Assembly: GCF_000504165.1 (NCBI RefSeq)
Contig: NZ_AYSE01000007.1
Span: 186,001 to 250,000 of the forward strand
Direction of reading: 5' to 3'
Source of the DNA: Bacillus sp. FJAT-14578
GTDB lineage: Bacteria > Bacillota > Bacilli > Bacillales > Bacillaceae_H
Length of the DNA: 64,000 bases
Part shown: positions 1 through 8,607 of the stretch, one piece after another
Position numbering within the stretch: position 1 is the stretch's first letter
How the letters are laid out: each line of letters begins with the position of its first letter
Made by a program: the position numbers and the translations under genes
The notes under the pieces: generated by a model
Seen by the model: the letters and a program-made list of their open reading frames with translations, nothing else
Database searches by the model: none
What the model was told of the DNA's origin: nothing

Positions 1-176
1 AACAGCCATCCGCTCATATCGGAAGCTCCTGCGCTAAGCGCTGTTACGGCAGGTCCAAGAGTTCTTCCTCCAAGCATATAATCGGATAAGTTGGACGTTC
101 GTTTATATGCATAATAACCTATAAACAGCATTCCGACCATATAGACGGAAATGGAAATAAGCAGTTGGAAATCCAT
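1..176 (-). CDS. putP: Sodium/proline symporter PutP, N-terminal part
   Basis: Only the first 58 codons are in the window; the gene runs off the left edge. The visible protein begins [18 protein letters not shown], a first membrane helix, followed by a [18 protein letters not shown] segment and [10 protein letters not shown], which is the standard start of the sodium:solute symporter family proline permeases. It should import proline with Na+ across the cytoplasmic membrane. The ATG at 176 is preceded by an AAGGAGG ribosome site at good spacing. It follows putB on the same strand, so uptake and first oxidation step are coupled. The family assignment is firm; proline as substrate rests on family likeness and on the putB neighbour. 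Confidence 0.88.
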   Translation of the reverse strand, partial: MDFQLLISISVYMVGMLFIGYYAYKRTSNLSDYMLGGRTLGPAVTALSAGASDMSGWL

Positions 177-367
177 GGTTAAATCCTCCTTGTAGTATGT
201 TTTGTCTAGGAAAATAATATTTTATCTTATTTCAGGGAATAGTGCGACTTTTTTTAAGATTTAACTTTATGATAGCGCATACATTTTTACGTTTTGCACG
301 AATGAGTCAAAAAATGCTAAATATCAATATTATTGTTTAACAGAGGCAAAACATAAAACTCCTATAA

Positions 368-397
368 TAAGCGGCCGTGAACCCCTGCGACCGCTTA
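368..397 (-). terminator. Hairpin between putB and putP
   Basis: TAAGCGG (368-374) pairs with CCGCTTA (391-397), with two or three further inner pairs. On the minus strand it is followed by an AT-rich stretch but no clean U-run, so it may be a weak terminator or an RNA-end stabiliser that sets putB above putP, rather than a full stop. Confidence 0.4.
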
Positions 398-514
398 CGG
401 TTAATGGATGGTTTTCTTCATGTCTCGAATGCAGCAGTTCAATCGAATGTTGGATATCATACCGAAAATATTTGTAACCGCTATCATTTTCAGGTTCATT
501 TATTTATGAGAATC

Positions 515-1429
515 CTATTTTAATAGGTTTTTCAAAACGAACCACACATTGGCGGGGCGTTCCGCCAAACGTCTCATGAAATAGCCGAACCAGTCGATAC
601 CGTATGGAACATAGACGCGAACTTTGTATCCTTCTTGAACAAGTTTGTCCTGAAGTTCTACGCAGATTCCATATAGCATTTGGAATTCAAACTGATCTTT
701 TGGAATGTTATGCTCTTGGACCATTTTTTTTGTATACTTGATCATTTCCTCGTCATGGCTGGCGATAGCGGCATAGTGTCCATTTAAAAGGTGTGTTTTA
801 ATGATTTTTTTATAATTTTCATCTACATCTTTTTTTTCAGGAAAAGCCACTGTTTCTGATTCTTTGTATGCACCTTTTACGAGGCGGAGGTTTGCTTTAT
901 CTTTATCTAAGTCTTTCATGTCCTGTTCTGTACGATATAAATAGGCTTGAATGACAATACCCAAGTTGTCGTACTCTTGTCTAAGCTCGCGGTAAATGTC
1001 TAAAGAAATTTGGCAATGAGCGTAATCTTCCATGTCAATTCTGACGAAATTCCCATACATTTTCGCCCGGTCTAAAATTCTGCGCATATTTTTCATGCAT
1101 AGTTCTTTGCTGATGTCTAAACCCAAAGAAGTCATTTTAAGAGACAAGTTCGATTGAACACCGGACTTGGCAATGGCATCTAATGTTTGAATACACATCG
1201 CAGCAGATTCGTTTGCTTCTTCTTCGGTAAAGACGAATTCACCTAAGTGATCGAGTGTCACGACTTTCCCGGACTTATTTAATTCTTGGACTGCTTTAAT
1301 CGCTTTTTCAATCGTTTCCCCGGCGACAAAGCGGGCCGCTCCAAATTGCAAGCCGTACTTTTTGGCGAGTTTATTGGCTGAGTGGTTTTTTCCTAAGGCT
1401 TGAAACATGTTTCGCATTAACAGTTCCAT
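515..1429 (-). CDS. putB: Proline dehydrogenase
   Basis: 304 residues, the usual length of the monofunctional Bacillus proline dehydrogenase. The enzyme uses FAD to oxidise proline to pyrroline-5-carboxylate, passing electrons to the membrane quinone pool. Family hallmarks visible are NLSLKMTSLGLD near residue 95, the VRIDMED strand, the LRLVKGAYKE segment, and the C-terminal YGIDWFGYFMRRLAERPANVWF, which carries the substrate-binding Arg pair of the RRxxERP motif. The first ATG at 1429 is followed by a nearby second Met, so the exact start is uncertain by a few codons. putP follows on the same strand. No P5C dehydrogenase gene is visible in the window, so the second step must be encoded elsewhere. 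Confidence 0.93.
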   Translation of the reverse strand: MELLMRNMFQALGKNHSANKLAKKYGLQFGAARFVAGETIEKAIKAVQELNKSGKVVTLDHLGEFVFTEEEANESAAMCIQTLDAIAKSGVQSNLSLKMTSLGLDISKELCMKNMRRILDRAKMYGNFVRIDMEDYAHCQISLDIYRELRQEYDNLGIVIQAYLYRTEQDMKDLDKDKANLRLVKGAYKESETVAFPEKKDVDENYKKIIKTHLLNGHYAAIASHDEEMIKYTKKMVQEHNIPKDQFEFQMLYGICVELQDKLVQEGYKVRVYVPYGIDWFGYFMRRLAERPANVWFVLKNLLK

Positions 1430-1511
1430 AAATGATAGCCTCCTTCAAAGTAAACTTATGAAAATTCATGGAGTAAAAAACTTTGCCTCCTGTTGAATTA
1501 ATTATAATAAT

Positions 1512-1593
1512 GTTCATACAATTTTGTAAATCTTTTTTTGAACATTTTTGTTAATTTTGTTCAAAAAACATTAAATTGAACACTTTTGTTCAA
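1512..1593 (-). promoter_or_regulatory. putB control region with repeated TTGAAC half-sites
   Basis: The AT-rich DNA upstream of putB holds several copies of TTGAAC/GTTCAA. TTGAAC at 1576-1581 and GTTCAA at 1588-1593 form an exact 6-6-6 inverted repeat; TTGAAC at 1538-1543 and GTTCAA at 1559-1564 form a second, wider pair; GTTCA recurs at 1512-1516. This looks like an operator array for a proline-responsive regulator. The regulator is not encoded nearby. Confidence 0.4.
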
Positions 1594-1681
1594 GGGGCAA
1601 AGAGGTTTTAAGCTTATCTAATTGATTCCTTTTAAACGAATCTCCAAACATTGAGCAAACTTTTAAAGGAGGGAACATAAA

Positions 1682-1709
1682 AAGCATTCACCGCTTCCGG
1701 TGAATGCTT
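1682..1709 (-). terminator. Terminator of lctP
   Basis: A perfect 12-bp stem (AAGCATTCACCG with CGGTGAATGCTT) and a 4-nt loop. On the minus strand it is followed by CTTTTTATG, and it lies 40 bp past the lctP stop. Confidence 0.85.
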
Positions 1710-1749
1710 GAGAACTCTTTCATAGAGGTATTGGTAAAAAACGAGAGAA

Positions 1750-3432
1750 TTATGGAATCATCCAAGATAATACGTTAGATTGCAAGTATGTTAAGATACA
1801 AACTATCAAGATTAAAAACAAGCTATGTTTTATCGTAAAGCGGAACAAGTCAGATTCTTTACCTGCCAGCCCGACAGCTGCGCATGCCACGGCAATTGAC
1901 TGAGGTGAAATCATCTTTCCTGTTACGCCGCCCGAAGAGTTTGCCGCAAGAGCAAGAAGCGGATCCATCCCAACGGATGTCGCAGTGATTTTTTGCAAGT
2001 TACCGAATAGTAAGTTCGCTGACGTATCAGAACCTGTAATAAATACGCCCAACCATCCCAATACAGGGGAGAAGAATGGGAATAAAGATCCTGTTTTAGC
2101 TAATAGCATTCCTAGTGTTGTACTCATACCTGAAGAATTTGTTACATACGCAAAGCCAACAACTGACGCAATCGTTAAGATAGGGAATTTCAATTCGCTA
2201 CATGTTTCACCGAACGTTTTTACCCAGTCATTCCAGGAAATTTTTACGATGAATTTTGTTGCGACTGCTGCCAAAAGGATGGCTGTACCTGCAGCCCCTA
2301 ACACTTCCAGTTTATAGACGGCAGCAATTGGATCGCCGTTTCCATTTAAGATCAGGTTATTTAAGCCTGGAACTTCAGGCATAAATGTAAAGTTATGACC
2401 AATTGGATTAATCGCTTTTAAAAAGCCGTTTGCTCCTTCGTAGTGCCCTGTTAAAGCTGCCTTTACTTTCGGAATACCCCATAAAGAGATAAAGGCAGTT
2501 AAGACTAAGAATGGAGACCATGCTTTAAAGACTTCACCAGCCGTGTGTTTAGAGGGAGCAGTGGCCGTTGTGGCCGCTACTTGTGCTTCGGCTTCAGATT
2601 GGAAGCGGAAAATTGTTTTTGGTTTCCAGAATTTCAGGAAAATTGCTAAAGCGAATAATGAAACTAAAGCGGATAAAATATCCGGAAGCTCAGGTCCTAA
2701 AAAGTTAGAGCTAAGATATTGAGTGACGGCAAATGATACACCTGAAACTAAAATCGCCGGCATGACTTCGAGCGTTTTTTTGAAACCAGCCATGATAAGG
2801 ATTAAGTAAAATGGAATAAATACAGATATGAACGGTAGTTGACGGCCAACCATTTTTGAAATTTCCATTGCAGGAATACCTGTCGGACCTTCCATTGCTG
2901 TAATCGGAATCCCGATGGCACCGAATGCAACAGGAGCTGTGTTAGCCAATAAACAAAGCCCGGCTGCGTATAAAGGGTTGAACCCAAGACCTACAAGCAA
3001 TGCAGCTGAAATGGCGACCGGAGCGCCGAACCCTGCCGCGCCTTCAAGGAACGCTCCGAATGAGAAGGCCACTAAAAGCGCTTGGAGGCGGCGGTCTTCC
3101 GTAATCGATAATACGGAGTTACGAATAATATCAAATTGACCGGTTTTCACTGTTAGTTTATAGAGGAATACAGACGTAATAATAATCCATCCGATCGGTA
3201 ATAAACCGTAGACGGCTCCCTGACTTGCCGACATGATTGCCATGCCCGCTGGCATTTTGTAGGCAAATATTGCGACAAGCAATGAGACAAGTAATGTCGT
3301 AATCCCAGCTACATATCCTTTCATTCGCTTAATTGCCAATGCCCAGAAGAAATACAAGATAGGGATTAAAGCTACAATAGCAGACCATAGCAAGCTATCC
3401 CCGACAGGTGTGAAGTTTTGCGTCCATGTCAT
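1750..3432 (-). CDS. lctP: L-lactate permease (LctP/LldP family)
   Basis: A polytopic membrane protein of about 560 residues with many hydrophobic segments, matching the LctP family in length and pattern. It should bring lactate (and possibly glycolate) into the cell by proton symport. Recognisable stretches are GAFLEGAAGFGAPVAISAALL near residue 130, NTAPVAFGAIGIPI, and the C-terminal FITGSDTSANLLFGNLQ and SSGGVTGKMISPQSIAVA blocks. The ATG at 3432 is preferred over an in-frame GTG at 3441, because the latter sits inside the GAGGTG ribosome site. It lies divergently from lutR, and a lutABC cluster follows further right, which fits lactate uptake feeding lactate oxidation. It carries a candidate LutR operator and a cre-like site in its leader. 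Confidence 0.93.
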   Translation of the reverse strand: MTWTQNFTPVGDSLLWSAIVALIPILYFFWALAIKRMKGYVAGITTLLVSLLVAIFAYKMPAGMAIMSASQGAVYGLLPIGWIIITSVFLYKLTVKTGQFDIIRNSVLSITEDRRLQALLVAFSFGAFLEGAAGFGAPVAISAALLVGLGFNPLYAAGLCLLANTAPVAFGAIGIPITAMEGPTGIPAMEISKMVGRQLPFISVFIPFYLILIMAGFKKTLEVMPAILVSGVSFAVTQYLSSNFLGPELPDILSALVSLFALAIFLKFWKPKTIFRFQSEAEAQVAATTATAPSKHTAGEVFKAWSPFLVLTAFISLWGIPKVKAALTGHYEGANGFLKAINPIGHNFTFMPEVPGLNNLILNGNGDPIAAVYKLEVLGAAGTAILLAAVATKFIVKISWNDWVKTFGETCSELKFPILTIASVVGFAYVTNSSGMSTTLGMLLAKTGSLFPFFSPVLGWLGVFITGSDTSANLLFGNLQKITATSVGMDPLLALAANSSGGVTGKMISPQSIAVACAAVGLAGKESDLFRFTIKHSLFLILIVCILTYLQSNVLSWMIP

Positions 3433-3499
3433 AATTAGCACCTCGTTTTTTTATTAGTTTGACCATTGATACGAAAGAGTCTAGTCATCACCCAATTAG

Positions 3500-3513
3500 A
3501 GAAATCGCTTTCA
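3500..3513 (-). promoter_or_regulatory. cre-like site in the lctP leader
   Basis: Read on the minus strand this is TGAAAGCGATTTCT, which fits the core CcpA consensus TGNAANCGNWNNCW at every fixed position. It lies between the lctP promoter and the start codon, a roadblock position. Prediction only; short degenerate sites arise by chance. Confidence 0.4.
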
Positions 3514-3565
3514 CTCCCGTTTAAAAAAAGAGAAGAAAGTCTATGTTCATAAAATTAGGTGATTA

Positions 3566-3580
3566 GGTCATCAGATGATA
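3566..3580. promoter_or_regulatory. Candidate LutR operator upstream of lctP
   Basis: The perfect 11-bp palindrome TCATCAGATGA is at 3568-3578, just downstream of the lctP -10 element. The identical 11-mer occurs at 7480-7490 in front of lutA. Such a short palindrome is typical of FadR-type GntR regulators, and lutR lies next to it. Shared identity across the two lactate loci is the main support. Confidence 0.7.
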
Positions 3581-3604
3581 GTATCAATAAATGAATACGC
3601 TCAC

Positions 3605-3634
3605 ATTATATTCTATAAATTTGGTAGTAAGCAA
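3605..3634 (-). promoter_or_regulatory. Putative sigma-A promoter of lctP
   Basis: On the minus strand TTGCTT (3634-3629) and TATAAT (3610-3605) are separated by 18 bp. The candidate LutR operator follows about 25 bp downstream. Confidence 0.55.
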
Positions 3635-3761
3635 GGGGTAGTCGAAAAGTTTTTGCTATTTTTTTAAAAAAGTAGAGTCTTCTTTTGTGGAATGTAACAA
3701 AGACGTATTGATATAATAAAATATATACTATGTGGAAGCAGTAAGTTAGAGGTGAAGGTTT

Positions 3762-4472
3762 TTGACATATAGACAAATTAAACCGAAGAAAATATATGAG
3801 GAAGTGGCCGAAGCTCTTTTGAGCATGATTAAAGGGGGACAATTGAAGCCAGGAGATAAATTAGATTCTGTTCAACAGCTTGCCGAAAACTTTCAAGTCG
3901 GGCGGTCAGCCATTCGGGAAGCGTTAAGTGCTTTAAGAGCGATGGGGCTTGTTGAAATGAAACAAGGAGAAGGTACATATGTCCGACAGTTTGACGCTGA
4001 TTTCATTTCACTTCCTGTGACGGCAGCCGTGCTCATGAAAAAAGAAGACATCAGTCATTTGCTGGAAGTTCGCAAAGTGCTGGAAGTAGGGACGGTCGGA
4101 GCAGCTGCCGAAAAACGTACGATGGATGATCTGCAGAAAATGAAAGAGGCACTTGATCATATGAAAGAGGCTGCGGGAAATGAAGAACTAGGGGAAAAGG
4201 CAGATTTTAATTTCCACATGGCGATTGCCATGGCATCGCAAAATCCGCTGCTCGTCAATTTGATGAACAATGTATCAGAAATGATGCTTGAAACGATGAG
4301 GGAGACAAGAAGGCTTTGGCTTTATTCAAAGCAAACGTCGTCTGAACGAATGTACCAAGAGCACATGCAAATTTACGAAGCGATTGCCGAACAGAATGCG
4401 TCCAAGGCCCAAGAATTGATGTTGAATCATTTAACAGCGGTAGAACAAGTGTTGATGAAGTATATCGAATGA
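3762..4472 (+). CDS. lutR: GntR/FadR-family lactate regulator LutR
   Basis: 236 residues: an N-terminal winged helix (about residues 10-70, with the GRSAIREALSALRAMGLVEM recognition region and a GEGTYV wing), followed by an all-helical FCD ligand-binding domain (about 80-215). This is the FadR branch of GntR repressors. By family, position beside lctP and the shared palindrome, it should repress lactate uptake and oxidation genes until lactate is present. The start used is a TTG at 3762 behind a GAGGTGAAGG ribosome site; no better ATG precedes the HTH. Function by homology and context is strong, the inducing ligand is inferred. Confidence 0.85.
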   Translation: MTYRQIKPKKIYEEVAEALLSMIKGGQLKPGDKLDSVQQLAENFQVGRSAIREALSALRAMGLVEMKQGEGTYVRQFDADFISLPVTAAVLMKKEDISHLLEVRKVLEVGTVGAAAEKRTMDDLQKMKEALDHMKEAAGNEELGEKADFNFHMAIAMASQNPLLVNLMNNVSEMMLETMRETRRLWLYSKQTSSERMYQEHMQIYEAIAEQNASKAQELMLNHLTAVEQVLMKYIE

Positions 4473-4480
4473 TAAAAGAG

Positions 4481-4524
4481 ATGTCCGGGAGCTGCGAAAA
4501 AGGGTGGTTTTCGGGCATTTTTTT
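4481..4524 (+). terminator. Terminator of lutR
   Basis: ATGTCCG pairs with CGGGCAT (one G-U pair), with an inner CGAAAA/TTTTCG stem, followed by seven T. It lies directly after the lutR stop. Confidence 0.7.
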
Positions 4525-4676
4525 GAATCAGAGGATTCATGTAGATTAAATTAGAAGAATTGCGGGAAAGTAAGTGATAACAAAGGCAGTTTTCGTTAGG
4601 ATGATTGCTATTGAGCCATTTTTTGCACAGAGTCCAGCCCAAAACAGACATGCTGGACGGAAAGGGGATCTTTCGA

Positions 4677-6119
4677 ATGAGTGACCGTAATTTAACGCTC
4701 CATACGGATAAATATCAAATCAATATGATTTATGCGCATTGGAAGCTGAATAGGCATAATCATATTCGAGTGTTTGATGCTTATTTCCGAAAAGTTCCAT
4801 TCGGCAATGGCTATGCCGTGTTTGGGGGACTTGAGCGTATCGTTCATTATATAAATGGATTGAGGTTTTCCGAGGAGGATATCGCTTATTTGAAAGAGCA
4901 GCCGGAACATTATGATGAAGCTTTTCTTCAAGAGCTTAAACATTTCCGTTTTACGGGGAATTTATACGCCGTTGAAGAAGGAACGGTCGTGTTTCCGAAT
5001 GAACCGATCGTTCGAGTGGAGGGACGCATTTTTGAAGCTCAATTGATTGAAACCGCGCTGCTCAATTTTATGAATTATCAAACGCTTATTGCCACGAAGG
5101 CTTCGCGTATTCGCCGAGTAGCTCCGAATGATACATTGTTCGAGTTTGGAACGAGACGCGCCCAGGAAGCCGATGCGGCGATTTGGGGTGCAAGGGCGGC
5201 CTATATTGCCGGATTTGACGGCACGAGCAATATGGAGTCGGGAAAGATGTTTGGGATTCCTTCCATTGGCACACATGCCCATGCGTGGGTGATGGATTTT
5301 GAATCGGAGCTTGATGCCTTTATGGCGTATGCCGAAGTTCATCCGGATAACACGGTGCTCCTGGTGGATACTTACGATACGTTAAAATCAGGAGTTCCCA
5401 ATGCTATTAAAGTTGGAAAGCATCTTGAAGAAAAGGGGTACCAATTAAAGGGAATTCGTTTAGATAGCGGGGACTTAGCTTATTTATCAAGAGAAGCGCG
5501 GAAAATGCTCGATGAGGCAGGGCTGGATTACGTAAAGATTGTCGCAAGTAATGATTTGGATGAAAACGTCATTTTCAACTTGAAGGCCCAAGGGGCGAGA
5601 ATTGATGCATGGGGTGTTGGAACACAGCTCATCACCGCCGCGGACAATCCAGCTTTGGGAGGCGTTTACAAATTAGTTGCCAAAAAGGAAGGGGATGAGT
5701 ACAAGCCCGTCATTAAACTGTCCGCCAACCCCGAAAAAATGACAACCCCGGGATTCAAAAAAGTATACCGAATTATTAACAATAGCAATCAAAAAGCTGA
5801 AGGCGATTACATCGCATTTGTAAATGAGGAAGTGGAAACAAAAGATAAAATCAAATTATTTGATCCCATTCACACATACTTACATAAATTTGTGACGAAT
5901 TTTCAAGCGATCGAGTTGTTGAAGCCTATTTTCGTTAACGGAAAGCAAACATACGATTTACCTGATTTAAAAACGATTCGGGCCCATCATCAGCAGCAAT
6001 TGACGTTCTTTTGGGATGAATATTTGCGGAAACTCAATCCTGAACGCTATCCTGTTGACTTGAGTGAGGACGTATGGAATACAAAGATGGAGCTGATTAG
6101 TAAACATAAGGGGAATTAA
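4677..6119 (+). CDS. pncB: Nicotinate phosphoribosyltransferase
   Basis: 480 residues from the ATG at 4677, which has a GGAAAGGGG ribosome site; a longer in-frame reading from 4605 lacks one and adds 24 unrelated residues. The enzyme joins nicotinate and PRPP, with ATP, to nicotinate mononucleotide, the entry step of NAD salvage. Seen in the sequence are FEFGTRRAQEADAAIW and GFDGTSN, the IGTHAHAWVMDF segment with the histidine phosphorylated in this family, and the phosphate-binding GIRLDSGDLAYLS. The next gene is nadE, the last step of the same pathway, 154 bp downstream on the same strand, so the two probably form one unit. Confidence 0.93.
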   Translation: MSDRNLTLHTDKYQINMIYAHWKLNRHNHIRVFDAYFRKVPFGNGYAVFGGLERIVHYINGLRFSEEDIAYLKEQPEHYDEAFLQELKHFRFTGNLYAVEEGTVVFPNEPIVRVEGRIFEAQLIETALLNFMNYQTLIATKASRIRRVAPNDTLFEFGTRRAQEADAAIWGARAAYIAGFDGTSNMESGKMFGIPSIGTHAHAWVMDFESELDAFMAYAEVHPDNTVLLVDTYDTLKSGVPNAIKVGKHLEEKGYQLKGIRLDSGDLAYLSREARKMLDEAGLDYVKIVASNDLDENVIFNLKAQGARIDAWGVGTQLITAADNPALGGVYKLVAKKEGDEYKPVIKLSANPEKMTTPGFKKVYRIINNSNQKAEGDYIAFVNEEVETKDKIKLFDPIHTYLHKFVTNFQAIELLKPIFVNGKQTYDLPDLKTIRAHHQQQLTFFWDEYLRKLNPERYPVDLSEDVWNTKMELISKHKGN

Positions 6120-6273
6120 GAAGAGGTTTAAAATCCGTTTTAAAATGGAATGGATTGATACAAGGTTTTTGCCAAACTCACTCTTTTTCGTGTAATATCT
6201 AATTACATATTAGTGTGAGAAAATATGTCATTTGTATTAGTAAACTGTTTATTTTTGAAAGGAGCTTGTATTG

Positions 6274-7104
6274 ATGAACGAGTTACAGCGTCAAATTGTG
6301 GCGGAAATGAAAACGAAGCCGGAAATCGATCCGAAAGAAGAAATCCGTCGCAGCATCGACTTTTTAAAATCCTACTTTAAAAAATATCCGTTTTTACAAT
6401 CTATGGTCCTTGGTATTTCAGGGGGGCAGGATTCCACTTTGACGGGCAAATTGGCTCAATTAGCCGTAAATGAATTGAACGAGGAAGCCGGAGAAGAAAA
6501 GTATCAATTCATCGCCGTTCGCCTTCCATACGGAGTACAGGCAGATGAAGATGATTGTCAGGATGCTCTTCGCTTTATTCAACCGAGCAAGAGCGTTGCA
6601 GTAAACATTAAAGATGCGGTCGATAAAAGTGTCGCAGCGGTGGAGGATGCTACAGGAGGAGAACTAACGGATTTTTTAAAAGGAAACGTGAAGGCGCGTG
6701 AACGGATGATCGTCCAATATAGTTTAGCCGGCATGTATAACGGAGTCGTATTGGGAACTGACCATTCTGCAGAAGCCATTACAGGTTTCTATACGAAATA
6801 CGGCGATGGAGGAGCGGATCTAGTACCGATTTTTCGTTTAAATAAGCGCCAAGGGAAAATGATGCTAAAGGAATTGGGGTGTCCTGAACACCTTTATATG
6901 AAAACACCGACGGCCGATTTAGAGGAGAACCGTCCGCAGCTGCCGGATGAAGCGGCGTTAGGTGTTACATATGAGGAGATTGACAATTATTTGGAAGGGA
7001 AAGAAGTGCAGCCGGAGGCGCAAGAAAAAATCGAATCCCATTATTTGAAGTCCCAGCATAAACGTCATCTTCCAATTACGGTATTCGATGATTTTTGGAA
7101 ATGA
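6274..7104 (+). CDS. nadE: NH3-dependent NAD+ synthetase
   Basis: 276 residues, close to the 272 of the B. subtilis enzyme. It adenylates nicotinate adenine dinucleotide and amidates it with ammonia to give NAD+. The PP-loop [12 protein letters not shown] appears near residue 48, and [27 protein letters not shown] is the classic acceptor-site block. There is no glutaminase domain, so ammonia must be supplied. Of the adjacent TTG and ATG codons, the ATG at 6274 after AAAGGAG is preferred. It pairs with pncB upstream and ends before a strong hairpin. Confidence 0.94.
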   Translation: MNELQRQIVAEMKTKPEIDPKEEIRRSIDFLKSYFKKYPFLQSMVLGISGGQDSTLTGKLAQLAVNELNEEAGEEKYQFIAVRLPYGVQADEDDCQDALRFIQPSKSVAVNIKDAVDKSVAAVEDATGGELTDFLKGNVKARERMIVQYSLAGMYNGVVLGTDHSAEAITGFYTKYGDGGADLVPIFRLNKRQGKMMLKELGCPEHLYMKTPTADLEENRPQLPDEAALGVTYEEIDNYLEGKEVQPEAQEKIESHYLKSQHKRHLPITVFDDFWK

Positions 7105-7153
7105 GGAAGGGGCTAAAGCGACAAACACCTTGTCGTTTTAGGAAACCTCATCA

Positions 7154-7206
7154 AATAAAGCGTCATAGAAAATCCGAAAAATCAAGGATTTTCGTGACGC
7201 TTTATT
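7154..7206 (+). terminator. Long hairpin after nadE
   Basis: AATAAAGCGTCA pairs with TGACGCTTTATT, with an inner GAAAATCC/GGATTTTC stem. The flanks are A/T rich on both sides. Its layout resembles the second hairpin of the R1 repeat family described elsewhere in this window. It probably ends the pncB-nadE transcript. Confidence 0.75.
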
Positions 7207-7443
7207 CAATTCCTTCCATCAACATTATCTGTTTGGGTCACCTCTATGCTTAAAGTCTAGGTTGTGAATACTTTTTAACAAAATTCCTTGAAAAATGAAA
7301 GCGGTTCACCCTATAATGGAGTTATTAAATACTATATATAAGAAAACGATTGTCAAACAGCAAGATCTTTAAAGGACGTAGTCGTATGCAATCTATTCGC
7401 CATTAATGAGACATGTTTGATGAACGGAATTTACTGTAAAGCA

Positions 7444-7492
7444 TTGAAAAATGAAGAAAGAGGAGTATAATTAACCAAGTCATCAGATGACC
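7444..7492 (+). promoter_or_regulatory. lutABC promoter with LutR operator
   Basis: TTGAAA (7444-7449) and TATAAT (7466-7471) are separated by 16 bp. The palindrome TCATCAGATGA (7480-7490) follows the -10 by eight bases, so a bound repressor would cover the transcription start. The same 11-mer lies in front of lctP. Confidence 0.7.
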
Positions 7493-7577
7493 TGTTGATA
7501 AGTTGTTTCTAATAAGTAAAGTTATCACTTAAACGTTTTTATATCCAACAGGCTGGTTTATATGGAGGGAAAAAGAT

Positions 7578-8294
7578 ATGAAAGTTTCATTGTTTGTTAC
7601 GTGTTTAGTAGATATGTTCCAATCAGGTGCAGGAAAAGCAACGGTAGAATTGCTGGAGCGCCTTGGCTGTGAAATTGATTTTCCTGAATCGCAAGTGTGC
7701 TGTGGACAGCCCGCTTACAATAGCGGCTATGTAAAAGAATCAAAAGAAGCGATGAAAAATATGATTACGACTTTTGAGCATTCCGAGTATGTCGTAACGC
7801 CTTCCGGTTCTTGTGGAACGATGTTTAAAGAGTATCCGCATGTTTTTAAAGGTGATTCTGTGTGGGAACCGAAAGCGCAAGCGCTTGCTGATAAGACGTA
7901 CGAATTGACTCAATTCATTGTAGATGTATTAAAAGTAGAGGATGTCGGGGCAAAGCTTAATGGTAAAGCGACTTATCACACATCTTGTCATATGACGCGC
8001 CTTCTCGGGGTGAAAGAAGCACCTTTTAAATTATTAAGCAATGTAGAAGGGTTAGAATTTGAAGCGCTTCCGAACGCGCATAATTGCTGTGGATTCGGCG
8101 GAACGTTCTCCGTTAAAATGGGTCAAATATCTGAACAAATGGTCGACGAAAAAGTTCAATGTGCAGTCGACACGGGGGCTGACTACTTAATCGGTGCAGA
8201 CTGCGGCTGTTTAATGAATATCGGCGGACGTATGGAGCGTAAGGGACATCCAGTAAAAGTTATGCATATTGCCGAGGTACTAAATAGCAGATAA
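7578..8294 (+). CDS. lutA: Lactate utilization protein A (Fe-S oxidoreductase)
   Basis: 238 residues with two cysteine-rich CCG domains: [12 protein letters not shown] near residue 40 and CHMTRLL followed by [13 protein letters not shown] near residues 138-175. Proteins of this family bind iron-sulfur or related cofactors and form, with LutB and LutC, the three-part L-lactate oxidation system of Bacillus. The start is a clear ATG after GGAGGG. lutB follows only after a repeat-filled gap of about 313 bp, whereas in compact lut operons the genes nearly touch. Controlled by the LutR-type operator upstream. Confidence 0.92.
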   Translation: MKVSLFVTCLVDMFQSGAGKATVELLERLGCEIDFPESQVCCGQPAYNSGYVKESKEAMKNMITTFEHSEYVVTPSGSCGTMFKEYPHVFKGDSVWEPKAQALADKTYELTQFIVDVLKVEDVGAKLNGKATYHTSCHMTRLLGVKEAPFKLLSNVEGLEFEALPNAHNCCGFGGTFSVKMGQISEQMVDEKVQCAVDTGADYLIGADCGCLMNIGGRMERKGHPVKVMHIAEVLNSR

Positions 8295-8309
8295 AGAGAA
8301 CAAATAAGG

Positions 8310-8575
8310 AACGAAGCCTAAAAGCGCAACGAATTAATGATCAAAGGCTAAGAGCGCAACGTCCTGTCGCAAAGGCTTTGTTTGCACGTCCTGTGCTTCA
8401 AAAGTTTTGCACAGTGCTGAGGTGTTGAACAGCCGGTAAAGATAAAGTGAGGATTGAAGCCCAAGAGGTCGCAAAGGCTTCATTTGCACGTCCTGTGGCT
8501 TTAAGGAACGAAACTTAAGATCGCGACGTCCTGTCGCAACAGTTTCGCTAGGATGTCCTGTCCGTCGGAAGTATC
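8310..8575. repeat. R2-type repeat array between lutA and lutB
   Basis: Five mini-hairpins with the pentaloop GTCCT: at 8356-8370, 8384-8396 (GCAC-GTCCT-GTGC), 8487-8497, 8523-8537 (GCGAC-GTCCT-GTCGC) and 8551-8563. Several are preceded by a CTAAGAG or CTTAAGATC motif. This is the opposite orientation of the AGGAC copies found elsewhere in the window. No gene is supported here. The array lies inside the expected lut transcript. Confidence 0.75.
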
Positions 8576-8607
8576 GAATAGCAAGTAAAAGATTGGGGCT
8601 GAGAAAG

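Noticed and set aside
7290..7320. cre site TGAAAGCGGTTCAC upstream of lutA
   Set aside because: The 3' half deviates at the fixed positions; only a half-match to the CcpA consensus.
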